64,000 bases of DNA from Polyangiaceae bacterium. GTDB lineage: Bacteria; Myxococcota_A; Polyangia; Polyangiales; Polyangiaceae. Shown here piece after piece: positions 1-8,429 of the stretch. The translations under genes and the position numbers were made by a program. Under the pieces are notes generated by a model. It was not told where the DNA came from, searched no databases, and was given only the letters and a program-made list of their open reading frames with translations. Each line of letters begins with the position of its first letter. Position 1 is the stretch's first letter. The stretch is taken from contig WQZB01000002.1 of assembly GCA_009780955.1 (NCBI GenBank), positions 1 through 64,000 of the forward strand. Reading direction: 5' to 3'.

Positions 1-1
1 A

Positions 2-526
2 GAAAAACCCGTTGCCACCGAACCAAGCAAGTCGCCGGAAGCAGAGGCGCCTGTCAAGGCGTCGTCGCCCGCTGCCGGTCCATCAAAAGCCGATGTCGTC
101 AAACCAAGCAGGTCGCCAGATCCCAATGCGGTGCCGAGGGGGCCTCGCGCGAAATTTAATCCTAGAGACGATGCTGAGAAAATCAGAGGCATAACAAGAG
201 AAAATGAGGCAGCTGACGTTCTGGCAAAGAACGGATATGATGTGGAACAAAGTCCCAAGGTTCCGGGCGACAAAAAACCAGACTATCGCATCGAAGGGGA
301 GATCTTTGATTGCCACTCCCCCAAAGCCGAAACGAATACACGAAGTGTATACACTCATATCAAGAAAAAGGTAGACGAAAGTCAAGCAAAAAGGGTTGTT
401 CTTAATCTGGATGATTGGGGTGGAAACATGAGGGATCTTAAGAAAAATCTGATCGACTACCCGATTAATGGTTTGAAGGAGGTCAAGGTAGTGAAAGGCG
501 GAGCCGTCGTTGACCTTTATCCCTAA
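2..526 (+). CDS. C-terminal part of a polymorphic toxin, CdiA-type tRNase-like domain (5' end outside window)
   Basis: The frame is open from the first bases of the window, so only the last 174 residues of a longer protein are visible. The first ~45 residues are a Pro/Ala/Ser/Lys-rich linker of low complexity. From about residue 60 onward follows a compact domain with the pattern ENEAADVLAKNGYDVEQ, KPDYRIEGEIFDC, and QAKRVVLNLDD. Established knowledge: this arrangement matches the C-terminal tRNA-nuclease domain of contact-dependent inhibition effectors (CdiA_C, PD-(D/E)XK-like), where the PDY and FDC strands carry active-site residues. Inference: the visible part is the toxic tip of a secreted effector and the next gene is its immunity partner. 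A GTG at 131 could act as an internal start but has no clear ribosome site. The DNA is visibly AT-richer than the following pheT operon, as expected for a shuffling toxin tip. Confidence 0.72.
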   Translation, partial: EKPVATEPSKSPEAEAPVKASSPAAGPSKADVVKPSRSPDPNAVPRGPRAKFNPRDDAEKIRGITRENEAADVLAKNGYDVEQSPKVPGDKKPDYRIEGEIFDCHSPKAETNTRSVYTHIKKKVDESQAKRVVLNLDDWGGNMRDLKKNLIDYPINGLKEVKVVKGGAVVDLYP

Positions 527-556
527 GACTTGCTGCACGAACAAGGAGAACAGAAA

Positions 557-1057
557 ATGGCTATTGAATTGATGCTTAATTTGGCAGAAGAAGTGTTGGA
601 CGAAGAAATGGTTCTCAAAGGAATTCATGATCTCGGGTTTACGTCCACAACGGAAATCCCGACCAAGGATCGAGTTTTTCATTGTACATCGTGCTACAAC
701 ACGCTGGGCTTTATGGTGACACTGGTCAAGTCTATGGGGCCTCCGCCCAACGTGCTGGACATATGGCTTCTTGGGGGAGGGGGAAGAACTGCCGAGTTTG
801 AGTATAGGCAATTCTTGTCATTCCGGTTTGATAAGTGGATTGAAACGACCCCTGCTTTCGAATGTGCGATAAGGATGATCTTTCGTTTAATGAGTCGTGT
901 GCACACGAGGGCGTATCTCGAAACGGGCAACGCTGACGAGATTTATTTTTTCAACGAAGACAAGAGTGTGCTTGTCAACAAGTCGTCCGGGATAGGGCAC
1001 ATCATCGACATAGAAAAGGAATTCAGCGACTGGAAAGTCATCGAAGTCGCGATGTAA
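557..1057 (+). CDS. Probable immunity protein for the upstream toxin
   Basis: A 166-residue acidic soluble protein without signal peptide or membrane segment. The start at 557 is chosen because a good ribosome site (AAGGAG, 543-548) lies 8 bases upstream; an in-frame TTG-type start at 530 would place this site inside the gene. The gene begins 30 bases after the toxin stop, the usual position for an immunity gene. The N-terminal MAIELMLNLAEE and alternating strands recall small SitI3-like immunity proteins of myxobacteria, but I cannot verify this by search. Like its neighbour it is AT-richer than the flanking housekeeping genes. The function is inferred mainly from position. Confidence 0.6.
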   Translation: MAIELMLNLAEEVLDEEMVLKGIHDLGFTSTTEIPTKDRVFHCTSCYNTLGFMVTLVKSMGPPPNVLDIWLLGGGGRTAEFEYRQFLSFRFDKWIETTPAFECAIRMIFRLMSRVHTRAYLETGNADEIYFFNEDKSVLVNKSSGIGHIIDIEKEFSDWKVIEVAM

Positions 1058-1113
1058 AAATTGCGCGTGCAAGCGAGACCACGTCGCGCGAGCGGCGTTC
1101 GAGTCGGACGGAT

Positions 1114-3606
1114 CTACCCCCGCAACATTGCCCCGAAGCGCGCTGCCACTTCCTTGACGACGTTGGCGTGTGCGGCGTCGACTTCGGCATCGGTGAGCGT
1201 GCGATCAACGGCGCGGTAGACAACGTGGAACGCGAGGTTCGATGAGCCTTCGGGAACCGAGCCGCCGACGAAGCGATCGAACAAGTGCACCGTCTCGCCA
1301 AGAGGAAGGGCGGCGTTGCGCACGACGCGCTCGACCTCGCCGGCAAGAACGTCGTCTTTGACGACGAACGCGACGTCGCGCACGCTTGCTGGAAAGCGTG
1401 CAATGTTCACGTATTGGGGAGCCTGCGCGGCTTTCGTGAACGGCTCGAGATCGATCTCACCGACCAGGACTTCGCCGTCGAGCTCGAGGCTATCGACGAC
1501 GTCTGGATGAAGCGGGCCGAACGATCCAACGCGCTCTGTGCCGATGCACAAAAACGCGGCGCCGCGCGGGTGAAGATGCGCCGGTGCGTGAGCGCGATCG
1601 AGCGGCTCGACACGCGCCGCCTGCCCCGAAATGCGCTCGACTAGCGCCATTGCGTAGCCCTTTGCATCCCAGGCGTCGAAGCTCTTAGGTTTTTCGAGCC
1701 AGCCCGGGCGCTCACCTGCAAGCACGAAACCGATACGCATCGATTCGCATGGCAACTCAGAATCTTTTTCGCTGGCTTCGCTCGCCAAGCCATCGCGCGA
1801 ATCTTGGCGCGAGAGAAACACGGGGCCGATCGTAAATTGCCTTACGTTGCGTTCGCCGTGGCGACGCGCGTTCTTCACGGCTTCGAGAAGGCCTGGCAGC
1901 ACCGTGGTGCGCATCACGGCGTACTGCTCGCCGAGCGGGTTTGCGAGGCGCACCGCGGGCGGAGGAGCCGACAGGGCCGACAAAACGGACTCGGACGTGA
2001 AGCCGAACGTGATGGCCTCGGACAAGCCGATCGACGTTGCTGCCGCGCGTGCGCGACGCGCGAGCTCTTCCCGCCCGCCCACATCGCGTGACGCGCGGAC
2101 TGCCGGAAGCACCGCGGGCACGCTGCTCATGCCGCGTATGCGGATGATTTCTTCGATGAGATCTACCTCGCGCACGAGATCCGGACGATGCGTTGGTACG
2201 AGAACCTCGACTTCGTCGGTCAGGCCTTCCGAGCCGCTCGTGCCTGCTTTCGCTTCGCAGCCAAGTCGCTCGAGAATACCTATGGCTTCGACGAAAGGAA
2301 CATCGACGCCCAACGTGGCGCCGATGCGCTGTGCGCGAAGCGGCACGATGCGCCTCGGTGGCGGCGCTGGCTCTGCATCGACGCGTGTGCCTTGCACATG
2401 AATTTGGCCTGCCGTGGCCGAGCCACCTGCAAGTTCCACGGTGAGCGCCACCGCCCGATCGAGCACGCGCACCACGTCGCCTGGGTCGACGCCGCGCTCG
2501 AACCTATGGCTCGACTCGGTGTGCATGCCGTGCCGGCGCGCTGTTCTTCGAACGCCGCGCGGATCGAAACAGGCGACTTCGAACAAGACGCGGTTCGTCG
2601 TGTTTTGGATTTCGCTCGACGCGCCGCCCATGACGCCTGCGAGCGCCACGGGCCCGCTTCCGTCGCAAATGAGCAGATCGTCTTTTACGAGCGTGCGTGC
2701 GATGCCGTCGAGCGTGACAAGTTTCTCGCTGCTGGTTGCGCGCCGGATAACGATGCGCGCGCCACCCACGCGATCGAGATCGAATGCATGCATTGGGTGG
2801 CCGTATTCGAGCATCACGAGGTTGGTGACATCGACGACGTTCGAGATGGAACGGACACCGAGCGCCTGGAGCCGATAGCGGACTCCAAGCGGCGACGGAC
2901 CAATGGCTACGTCGACCACCCCCGCGGCGCCGTAGTGAGGGCAGCGCTCAGCGTCTTGCACCGCGATAGCAACAAGGCTCTTGGTTTGATGGTCTGTAGC
3001 TGCAGGCTTTTGGCCTGGTGAAGGCAGCGCGAACGGAAAGCCATAGATGGCGCAGACTTCGCGCGCAACCCCCACGTGCCCAAGACAGTCGGGTCGATTG
3101 GGCGTAACACCTATTTCAAAAATTGTGTCACGCGCGTTCGGTATGGCCGCTGCGAGCGTGGTGCCGGGCTCGGCCAAGGCTTGCGGAAGAATGAGAATGC
3201 CGCTGTGGTCTAGGCTGAGCCCGAGTTCGTCTTCGCTGCAAAGCATGCCCTCGCTTTCGACGCCGCCGATTGCGCGCCTGGCGATGGTCATGTTCTTGGC
3301 AGCAAGATGGGCGCCGAGTGGCGCGAGCACGACGAGGCCGCCCGCAGCAGGTACGTTTGGCGCGCCGCAGACGACTTCTTGCAACACACCCGCACCACGA
3401 TCGACCGTGACGAGGCGAAGCCCGCTTTTTGTCGGATGGGAACGCACCGACACGACGCGTGCAACGAGGCATGCTTCGGTTGCCACGCCGTACTCGGTGA
3501 TGCCTTCGACCTCGAGCCCGGCGTTGCTCAAGCGGTCGGCGAGATCACTTGGACACGCCGTAAGCAGGGGAACGAGCTCGCGAAGCCAGTTGTACGAGAC
3601 CTTCAT
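1114..3606 (-). CDS. pheT: Phenylalanyl-tRNA synthetase beta subunit
   Basis: 830 residues, normal length for the long bacterial PheT. With PheS it forms the alpha2-beta2 enzyme that charges tRNA-Phe in the cytoplasm. Domains in order: N-terminal MKVSYNWLRELV start typical of PheT, an EMAP/OB tRNA-binding domain (~40-150, ending in the CSEDELGLS region), B3/B4 editing domain (~210-380), B5 domain (~400-480), the catalytic-like core and a C-terminal ferredoxin-fold anticodon-binding domain (~738-830, starting ARFPASVRDVAFVV). The ATG at 3606 is preferred over a GTG three bases upstream because GGAG lies 8 bases before it. It follows pheS by 15 bases and closes the rpmI-rplT-pheS-pheT operon. 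Confidence 0.97.
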   Translation of the reverse strand: MKVSYNWLRELVPLLTACPSDLADRLSNAGLEVEGITEYGVATEACLVARVVSVRSHPTKSGLRLVTVDRGAGVLQEVVCGAPNVPAAGGLVVLAPLGAHLAAKNMTIARRAIGGVESEGMLCSEDELGLSLDHSGILILPQALAEPGTTLAAAIPNARDTIFEIGVTPNRPDCLGHVGVAREVCAIYGFPFALPSPGQKPAATDHQTKSLVAIAVQDAERCPHYGAAGVVDVAIGPSPLGVRYRLQALGVRSISNVVDVTNLVMLEYGHPMHAFDLDRVGGARIVIRRATSSEKLVTLDGIARTLVKDDLLICDGSGPVALAGVMGGASSEIQNTTNRVLFEVACFDPRGVRRTARRHGMHTESSHRFERGVDPGDVVRVLDRAVALTVELAGGSATAGQIHVQGTRVDAEPAPPPRRIVPLRAQRIGATLGVDVPFVEAIGILERLGCEAKAGTSGSEGLTDEVEVLVPTHRPDLVREVDLIEEIIRIRGMSSVPAVLPAVRASRDVGGREELARRARAAATSIGLSEAITFGFTSESVLSALSAPPPAVRLANPLGEQYAVMRTTVLPGLLEAVKNARRHGERNVRQFTIGPVFLSRQDSRDGLASEASEKDSELPCESMRIGFVLAGERPGWLEKPKSFDAWDAKGYAMALVERISGQAARVEPLDRAHAPAHLHPRGAAFLCIGTERVGSFGPLHPDVVDSLELDGEVLVGEIDLEPFTKAAQAPQYVNIARFPASVRDVAFVVKDDVLAGEVERVVRNAALPLGETVHLFDRFVGGSVPEGSSNLAFHVVYRAVDRTLTDAEVDAAHANVVKEVAARFGAMLRG

Positions 3607-3621
3607 CACGCATCTCCGATT

Positions 3622-4683
3622 TCAAAACTGCGCAAGCATGCGTGGGTCGTTTTCGAACAGCAGCTTGATGTTCGGGATGCCGTAGCGCAGCATGGCGATG
3701 CGCTCGAGCCCCATGCCAAGCGCGAAGCCAGACCACTGTTCCGGATCGATTCCGCAGTTTTCGAACACGACGGGGTGAATGAGTCCGCAGCCAAGGATTT
3801 CAATCCACCCGGTGTGTTTGCAAATGTTGCACCCTGCACGCGTTTGATTGGCCTGTTTGCAAAAAACGCAGCCGATGTCGACTTCGGCGCCGGGCTCGAC
3901 GAATGGGAAGTAGCTTGGGCGAAGGCGCACGGGAGTGCCAGGGCCATAAAGGCGCTCGGCGAACTCGGCGAGCACGCCTTTGAGGTGTGCGAGCGTGACG
4001 TTCCGGTCAACGAGGAAGGCCTCGATTTGGTGGAACTGGGGAGAGTGGGTTGCGTCGTCGTCGCGGCGGTAAACCGTGCCAGGCGCGATGAACGCCATGG
4101 GTGGCTCGATTGTCGTCATCGCGCGGATTTGGATGTTCGAGGTGTGCGTGCGGAGAAGCTTTCCGGAGGTGGTCCAAAAGCTGTCTTGCATGTCGGTGGC
4201 GGGGTGATCGGGCGGGAAGCCAAGGCGCGTGAAGTTGTTCTCTTCGTGCTCGATTTCGGGCCCGTCGAAAACGGCGAAACCGAGCTGACGAAAAATGGCA
4301 ACCACGTCTTCGCGGACCATGGCAACCGGGTGCTTGTGCCCGGCCAGAACTGGCGCGCGCCCTGGCAGCGTAAGGTCGAACGGCGGTGCCGAGAGCTCCG
4401 CCTCCCTCTCTAGGCGTTGCAGGTTCTTGAGGCAGCTGCCAAAGCCAGCTTCGACTTCTTGCTTGAACGCGTTGACCTTCTCGCCAATGGCCTTGCGACT
4501 CTCCGCAGGGGCTCGGCCAAGCTGCTTGAGGATTGCGGTGAGCTCTCCCTTTTTCCCTAGAATTTTGGCGTTTTCGTCGCGCAGCGCCTGCTCGGTATCA
4601 GCGGCACGGAAACGGGGAAGGAACGAGTCGCGTAGGTTGGCAAGCGCCGTTTCGATGGTATCGGTCGGATTCGTCTCCGCCAT
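3622..4683 (-). CDS. pheS: Phenylalanyl-tRNA synthetase alpha subunit
   Basis: 353 residues, standard length. The N-terminal ~100 residues form the coiled-coil arm that contacts tRNA; the rest is the class II catalytic core. Visible class II motifs are motif 2 (GTVYRRDDDATHSPQFHQIE) and motif 3 (GFALGMGLERIAMLRYGIPN). This subunit makes phenylalanyl-adenylate and works as a heterotetramer with PheT. It begins 7 bases after the rplT stop and is followed closely by pheT, so the four genes are very likely one transcript. Confidence 0.97.
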   Translation of the reverse strand: MAETNPTDTIETALANLRDSFLPRFRAADTEQALRDENAKILGKKGELTAILKQLGRAPAESRKAIGEKVNAFKQEVEAGFGSCLKNLQRLEREAELSAPPFDLTLPGRAPVLAGHKHPVAMVREDVVAIFRQLGFAVFDGPEIEHEENNFTRLGFPPDHPATDMQDSFWTTSGKLLRTHTSNIQIRAMTTIEPPMAFIAPGTVYRRDDDATHSPQFHQIEAFLVDRNVTLAHLKGVLAEFAERLYGPGTPVRLRPSYFPFVEPGAEVDIGCVFCKQANQTRAGCNICKHTGWIEILGCGLIHPVVFENCGIDPEQWSGFALGMGLERIAMLRYGIPNIKLLFENDPRMLAQF

Positions 4684-4690
4684 AGGCGGC

Positions 4691-5056
4691 TCAACTCGGA
4701 AGCGGGCTAGCTGTTTGAACGGCCTGCACGACCTGCGTGAAAGCCGCTGGATCCGTAGCCGCCAGATCTGCGAGAACTTTGCGATCGAGGATGATGCCGG
4801 CGCCTTTGAGAGCGTGCATCAAGCGCGAATACGATACGCCATTGTTGCGTGCGGCGGCGTTGATGCGAGCAATCCAAAGGTGGCGGAAGTCACGCTTGCG
4901 GCGGCGGCGGTGGGCATAGGCGTAAACCCACGCCTTGTGCACGACTTCTTTTGCATAGGCAAAGAGACGAGAGCGGGCGCTGTGAAAGCCCGAAGCGTGC
5001 TTGAGAATTCGGTTGCGGCGGCGGCGCGCCTTAAACCCGCGTTTTGCTCGAGGCAT
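4691..5056 (-). CDS. rplT: 50S ribosomal protein L20
   Basis: 121 residues with the expected strongly basic composition. The start [20 protein letters not shown] is diagnostic of L20, and the middle segment [18 protein letters not shown] is its conserved globular part. L20 is an early assembly protein that binds 23S rRNA. In many bacteria it also represses its own operon by binding the mRNA leader. The leader here is short, about 40 nucleotides from the proposed promoter, so I see no obvious pseudoknot operator. The gene lies between rpmI and pheS on the minus strand. Confidence 0.97.
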   Translation of the reverse strand: MPRAKRGFKARRRRNRILKHASGFHSARSRLFAYAKEVVHKAWVYAYAHRRRRKRDFRHLWIARINAAARNNGVSYSRLMHALKGAGIILDRKVLADLAATDPAAFTQVVQAVQTASPLPS

Positions 5057-5113
5057 TGATATTCTCCGTGTGGCCTTCTTAAGTGGTTGCGATCGGCTGC
5101 GTTTGGACGCGCT

Positions 5114-5308
5114 TTAGCCGTTGAGAAGGCGCTTGATTTTTTTCTCGTGGGTGTCCGAAACCATGTCGTTGTTGCGAAGGCGACGGAGACGCTTGCGCGA
5201 CTTGTTTATGAGCCCGTGGTTGCCGCCGGCTTTTGAGCGACGAACGCGGCCCCGGCCGGTCAGCTTGAATCGCTTCGCGGCGCTTTTGTTGGTTTTCATC
5301 TTCGGCAT
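5114..5308 (-). CDS. rpmI: 50S ribosomal protein L35
   Basis: 64 residues, basic, starting MPKMKTNKSAAKRFKLTGRG, which is the normal N-terminus of L35. A longer frame extends 29 codons upstream but that part overlaps the proposed promoter, so the ATG at 5308 is chosen; a GGGAAAG ribosome site precedes it. It is the first gene of the rpmI-rplT-pheS-pheT unit. In many bacteria infC and often thrS come directly before rpmI; here the upstream neighbour is a phosphohexomutase gene instead. Confidence 0.95.
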   Translation of the reverse strand: MPKMKTNKSAAKRFKLTGRGRVRRSKAGGNHGLINKSRKRLRRLRNNDMVSDTHEKKIKRLLNG

Positions 5309-5347
5309 GACGACTTTCCCATTACTTAAGGGATGGCGGAACCGCGG

Positions 5348-5376
5348 TTTATGGTCAAAAAGGCGAGTCTTGTCAA
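5348..5376 (-). promoter_or_regulatory. Sigma-70-type promoter for rpmI-rplT-pheS-pheT
   Basis: On the minus strand, TTGACA (5376-5371) is followed after exactly 17 bases by CATAAA (5353-5348), a perfect -35 and a 4-of-6 match to the -10. It lies between the stop of the upstream mutase gene (5399) and the rpmI start (5308). The leader would be about 35 nucleotides. It implies that the ribosomal/PheRS genes are transcribed independently of the mutase. Confidence 0.65.
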
Positions 5377-5398
5377 GCAACCCTTCGAAAGCCAACCA

Positions 5399-7189
5399 TC
5401 ACGCTGAAGCGATGGCCATGAAGGCATCGGCGAGCTTTTTCATGGTGACTGCGGCGCGCGCTTCGGCCTCCGCAATTGGCTCTTTTTCGCTCATGGCTTC
5501 GCGAACGTCGAAGTAAAACTTTGCTTTTGGCTCCGTGCCGCTCGGGCGTGCAATCACGCGGCAACCGCTTGCGAGCTCGAAGGTGAGCACGTCGCTTTTC
5601 GGCAGTGTGATCGGCGTGCTTTCGCCAGTGTTCGTGGTGCGGACTCGCCCGAGGTAGTCGCGAACGGCAACGACCTCGTGGTTGCCAATGACTTTCGGCG
5701 TGCTTTTTCGCAGGCGCGCCATGATGGCGCGGAGCTCGGCTGCGCCCTCGGCGCCCTTGCGTGTGACGCTCACCTGCGAGCTGACGAAAAGGCCGTAGCG
5801 CCGGTAAAGCGACTCGAGGTGGGCGATTACATTTGTGCCCTTTGCACGCAAAACCGCAGCAAGCTCGGCGAACAGCACCGCGGCGCTGATGCCGTCTTTG
5901 TCGCGAACGAGCTCGCCCACGGTGTAGCCGAGCGCTTCTTCGTAGCCGAAAACGAAGTGGAGGTTTTCGCTTGCCTTCAGATCCATGGCGCGGTTCGCAA
6001 TCCACTTGAAACCGGTCAAAACTTCTTCGTAACGAACCGACAAATCACTGGCAATGACGCCAAGCATAGGCGACGAAACAATGGACACCAGTACAAGCGG
6101 AGTGCCTTTTGATGCATTCGACGCATGAGTGGAGTGGCTTTCAATAAGGCCGCCCGTCAATAAGTAATGCCCGAGCAGCACACCAACCTGGTTGCCCGTG
6201 AGCTGCTGGTAGCCGCTTGGCGAAGAAGCATTGGGCACCGCAATCGCGAGCCTGTCAGCATCGGGATCATTGGCAATGACGAGATCGGCCTTTTTCGTTC
6301 TTGCAAGCGCAAAAGACAGATCCATCGCGCCTTGTTCTTCTGGATTCGGAAACTTTACGGTGGGGAAGGCGCCGTCGGGTAGCTGCTGCTCGGGCACGGT
6401 TGTGACATGGGAAAACCCTGCCTGGGCGAGCGCAAGGCGTGTGAGCTTGTCGCCAACGCCGTGAAGAGGCGTGTACACGATATCGAAATCACGCTGACCG
6501 TCACTTCGCACGGAAAGCTTTTTGACCTCGGCGAGGTAGGCCTTTTCGAGATCGTCGCCAAGGATCGTGACAAGACCCTTTTTGCAGGCTTCATCGAATG
6601 GCATGCGCGCGACGTTTTTCGCATCGGGTGCGCGCTCGATCTGCTGCGCAATCCCCACGTCGGTCGGAGGAACGATTTGCGCGCCGTTGTTCCAATAGGC
6701 CTTGTAACCGTTATACTCGGGCGGATTATGGCTTGCCGTGATCATGACACCGGCCGAGCAGCCAAGGTGCGTGACAGCAAAAGCCAACATGGGCGTTGGC
6801 TCGACTTCGGTAAACAGCGAACACGGAATGCCGGCCGCCGCGAGAACGCACGCGGTGTCGGTGGCGAGCTCGCGGCTCATGTGGCGACCGTCGAACGCAA
6901 TAACGACGCTGCCTTTGGCTTTTGAATCTTCGAGGTAGCGGGCCAGCCCCCATGTCGTGCGAATGACGACGGCGCGATTCATGCGGTTGGGACCTGCGCC
7001 AAGGATGCCGCGGAGCCCTGCGGTGCCGAACTCGAGCGAGCCCGCAAACCTGTCGGCGAGATCGGTTTTGCTGATGTCGGGCGAATCGACCAACGCTTCG
7101 ATTTCAGCGCGTGCAACGGGATCGGGATCGTTTTCGGCCCACTTTTTTGCGCGGGCAACGAGGTCAGTCGTAGCGGCTTGGTCGCTCAT
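5399..7189 (-). CDS. Phosphohexomutase (phosphoglucomutase/phosphomannomutase family, PGM2-like)
   Basis: About 596 residues from the ATG at 7189 (MSDQAATTDLVARAKKW). Further in-frame starts at 7246, 7216 and 7207 cannot be excluded; none has a strong ribosome site. The family converts hexose-1-phosphate and hexose-6-phosphate through a phosphoserine. Seen: LEFGTAGLRGILGAGPNRMN near the N-terminus, the phosphoserine loop TASHNPPEYNGYKAYW, the metal-binding loop NDPDADRLAIAV, the sugar-recognition loop GYEEALGYTVG and the phosphate-binding RPSGTEPKAKFY near the C-terminus. All four active-site elements are present, so the enzyme should be active. The long form and the PEYNGYK loop resemble the PGM2/PgcA subgroup rather than ManB. 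Sugar specificity cannot be told from sequence. Confidence 0.93.
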   Translation of the reverse strand: MSDQAATTDLVARAKKWAENDPDPVARAEIEALVDSPDISKTDLADRFAGSLEFGTAGLRGILGAGPNRMNRAVVIRTTWGLARYLEDSKAKGSVVIAFDGRHMSRELATDTACVLAAAGIPCSLFTEVEPTPMLAFAVTHLGCSAGVMITASHNPPEYNGYKAYWNNGAQIVPPTDVGIAQQIERAPDAKNVARMPFDEACKKGLVTILGDDLEKAYLAEVKKLSVRSDGQRDFDIVYTPLHGVGDKLTRLALAQAGFSHVTTVPEQQLPDGAFPTVKFPNPEEQGAMDLSFALARTKKADLVIANDPDADRLAIAVPNASSPSGYQQLTGNQVGVLLGHYLLTGGLIESHSTHASNASKGTPLVLVSIVSSPMLGVIASDLSVRYEEVLTGFKWIANRAMDLKASENLHFVFGYEEALGYTVGELVRDKDGISAAVLFAELAAVLRAKGTNVIAHLESLYRRYGLFVSSQVSVTRKGAEGAAELRAIMARLRKSTPKVIGNHEVVAVRDYLGRVRTTNTGESTPITLPKSDVLTFELASGCRVIARPSGTEPKAKFYFDVREAMSEKEPIAEAEARAAVTMKKLADAFMAIASA

Positions 7190-7257
7190 GAGACTTACCA
7201 CTACCATAGCTTTCATGGCTTTGGATCGATGCTTGCTTACACCCAAACAATAATGCG

Positions 7258-8406
7258 ATGGACAAACCGCGGCTGCTCATCGTGGAAGACGACGACCATT
7301 TGCGCCGTAGCCTCGTTCGATCGCTTCGCCCCTGGTACGTGATTGACGAGGCCAGCGATGGCAAAGACGCCTCAGAGCGGTTGACGAGCAAAAGGTTCGA
7401 CGTGGTTCTGAGCGACATCAACCTGCCGCAAGTCTCCGGTGTCGATTTGCTGCGCCTCGTGCGTGACTGCGATCTCGACGTACCGGTGATTCTGATGACG
7501 GGGCAACCAAGCCTTGATACGGCGATCGAAGCCATCGATCTCGGCGCTTTTACCTATCTCAAAAAGCCCTTTGAACAAGGCGCTCTCGAGCGTGCTCTCG
7601 GCCGTGCGAGCAAGCTCGGTAGGCTGGCGCGCATGAAACGCGAAGCCTTGGCCTCTTTTGGCGATCGCGCAGCGCTCTCAGGCGATCGGGCCGGGCTCGC
7701 GGCAAGCTTTCAACGTGCGCTCGATTCGCTGTGGGTCGCGTTCCAGCCGATTCTCGACGGGCAGACCCAGAAAACTATCGGGTTCGAAGCGCTGCTCCGG
7801 TGCAAGGAGCCGTCGATGCCAACGCCCACCGCGGTCATCGAGGCGGCCGAGCGGCTCGGCCGCGTGCACGATCTCGGTCGGCAGGTGCGCGAATGTGCAG
7901 CGTCGTCCTTTACGCCGACCGATCCGAACGTCCTGCTTTTCGTGAACGTTCACGCCGCCGAGCTCGACGATCAAGAGCTTTATTCGCCGAATGCGCCTCT
8001 TGTGAAGCTCGCGTCGAACGTCGTTCTCGAAGTAACCGAGCGTGCAGCCCTCGACGACGTTGCCGACACGCGTCGTCGTGCGCGCAAACTTCGCAATCTT
8101 GGCTACCGTATCGCGGTGGACGATCTTGGTGCCGGTTACGCGGGGTTGACGACGTTTGCGAACCTCGAGCCCGAGGTTGTCAAGCTCGATATGTCCCTTG
8201 TGCGCAACATTCAGGACTCGCCGGTGCGTAGCCGCATCGTCGAAGGAATCACAGACTTGTGCCGCTCGCTCAGCATGAAGGTGGTGGCCGAAGGTATCGA
8301 GACAATGCACGAATTTCGGCAGATAAAAGAGCTTGGGTGCGACTACCTTCAGGGGTTTCTGTTCGGCATGCCGGAGCCCGTTCTCATAAATGGGGTAGAG
8401 CGGTAA
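7258..8406 (+). CDS. Response regulator with EAL domain (c-di-GMP phosphodiesterase)
   Basis: 382 residues. Residues 1-120 are a receiver domain with the acidic pocket (EDDD at 10-13), phospho-acceptor Asp53 in VVLSDINLPQ and the conserved Lys in TYLKKPFE. Residues ~145-375 are an EAL domain with the signature as EALLR, plus FVNVH, EVTERA, DDLGAGYAGL, VKLDMSLVR, AEGIET and LQGFLFG. All metal-binding and catalytic positions I can align are present, so hydrolysis of cyclic di-GMP to pGpG is expected, gated by phosphorylation. No partner kinase is in the window. It is divergent from the mutase gene and ends 23 bases before the permease gene at 8430, so it may be the first gene of that operon. 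Confidence 0.92.
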   Translation: MDKPRLLIVEDDDHLRRSLVRSLRPWYVIDEASDGKDASERLTSKRFDVVLSDINLPQVSGVDLLRLVRDCDLDVPVILMTGQPSLDTAIEAIDLGAFTYLKKPFEQGALERALGRASKLGRLARMKREALASFGDRAALSGDRAGLAASFQRALDSLWVAFQPILDGQTQKTIGFEALLRCKEPSMPTPTAVIEAAERLGRVHDLGRQVRECAASSFTPTDPNVLLFVNVHAAELDDQELYSPNAPLVKLASNVVLEVTERAALDDVADTRRRARKLRNLGYRIAVDDLGAGYAGLTTFANLEPEVVKLDMSLVRNIQDSPVRSRIVEGITDLCRSLSMKVVAEGIETMHEFRQIKELGCDYLQGFLFGMPEPVLINGVER

Positions 8407-8429
8407 ACGCGCGGTTTATAGTTTGGCTG

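Noticed and set aside
2188-3021. Plus-strand open frame of 277 codons opposite pheT
   Set aside because: Antisense shadow of a conserved pheT; no ribosome site and no recognisable domain.
5309-5395. 29-codon extension of L35
   Set aside because: It covers the proposed promoter and leader; L35 starts MPKMKTNKSAAKR in other bacteria.
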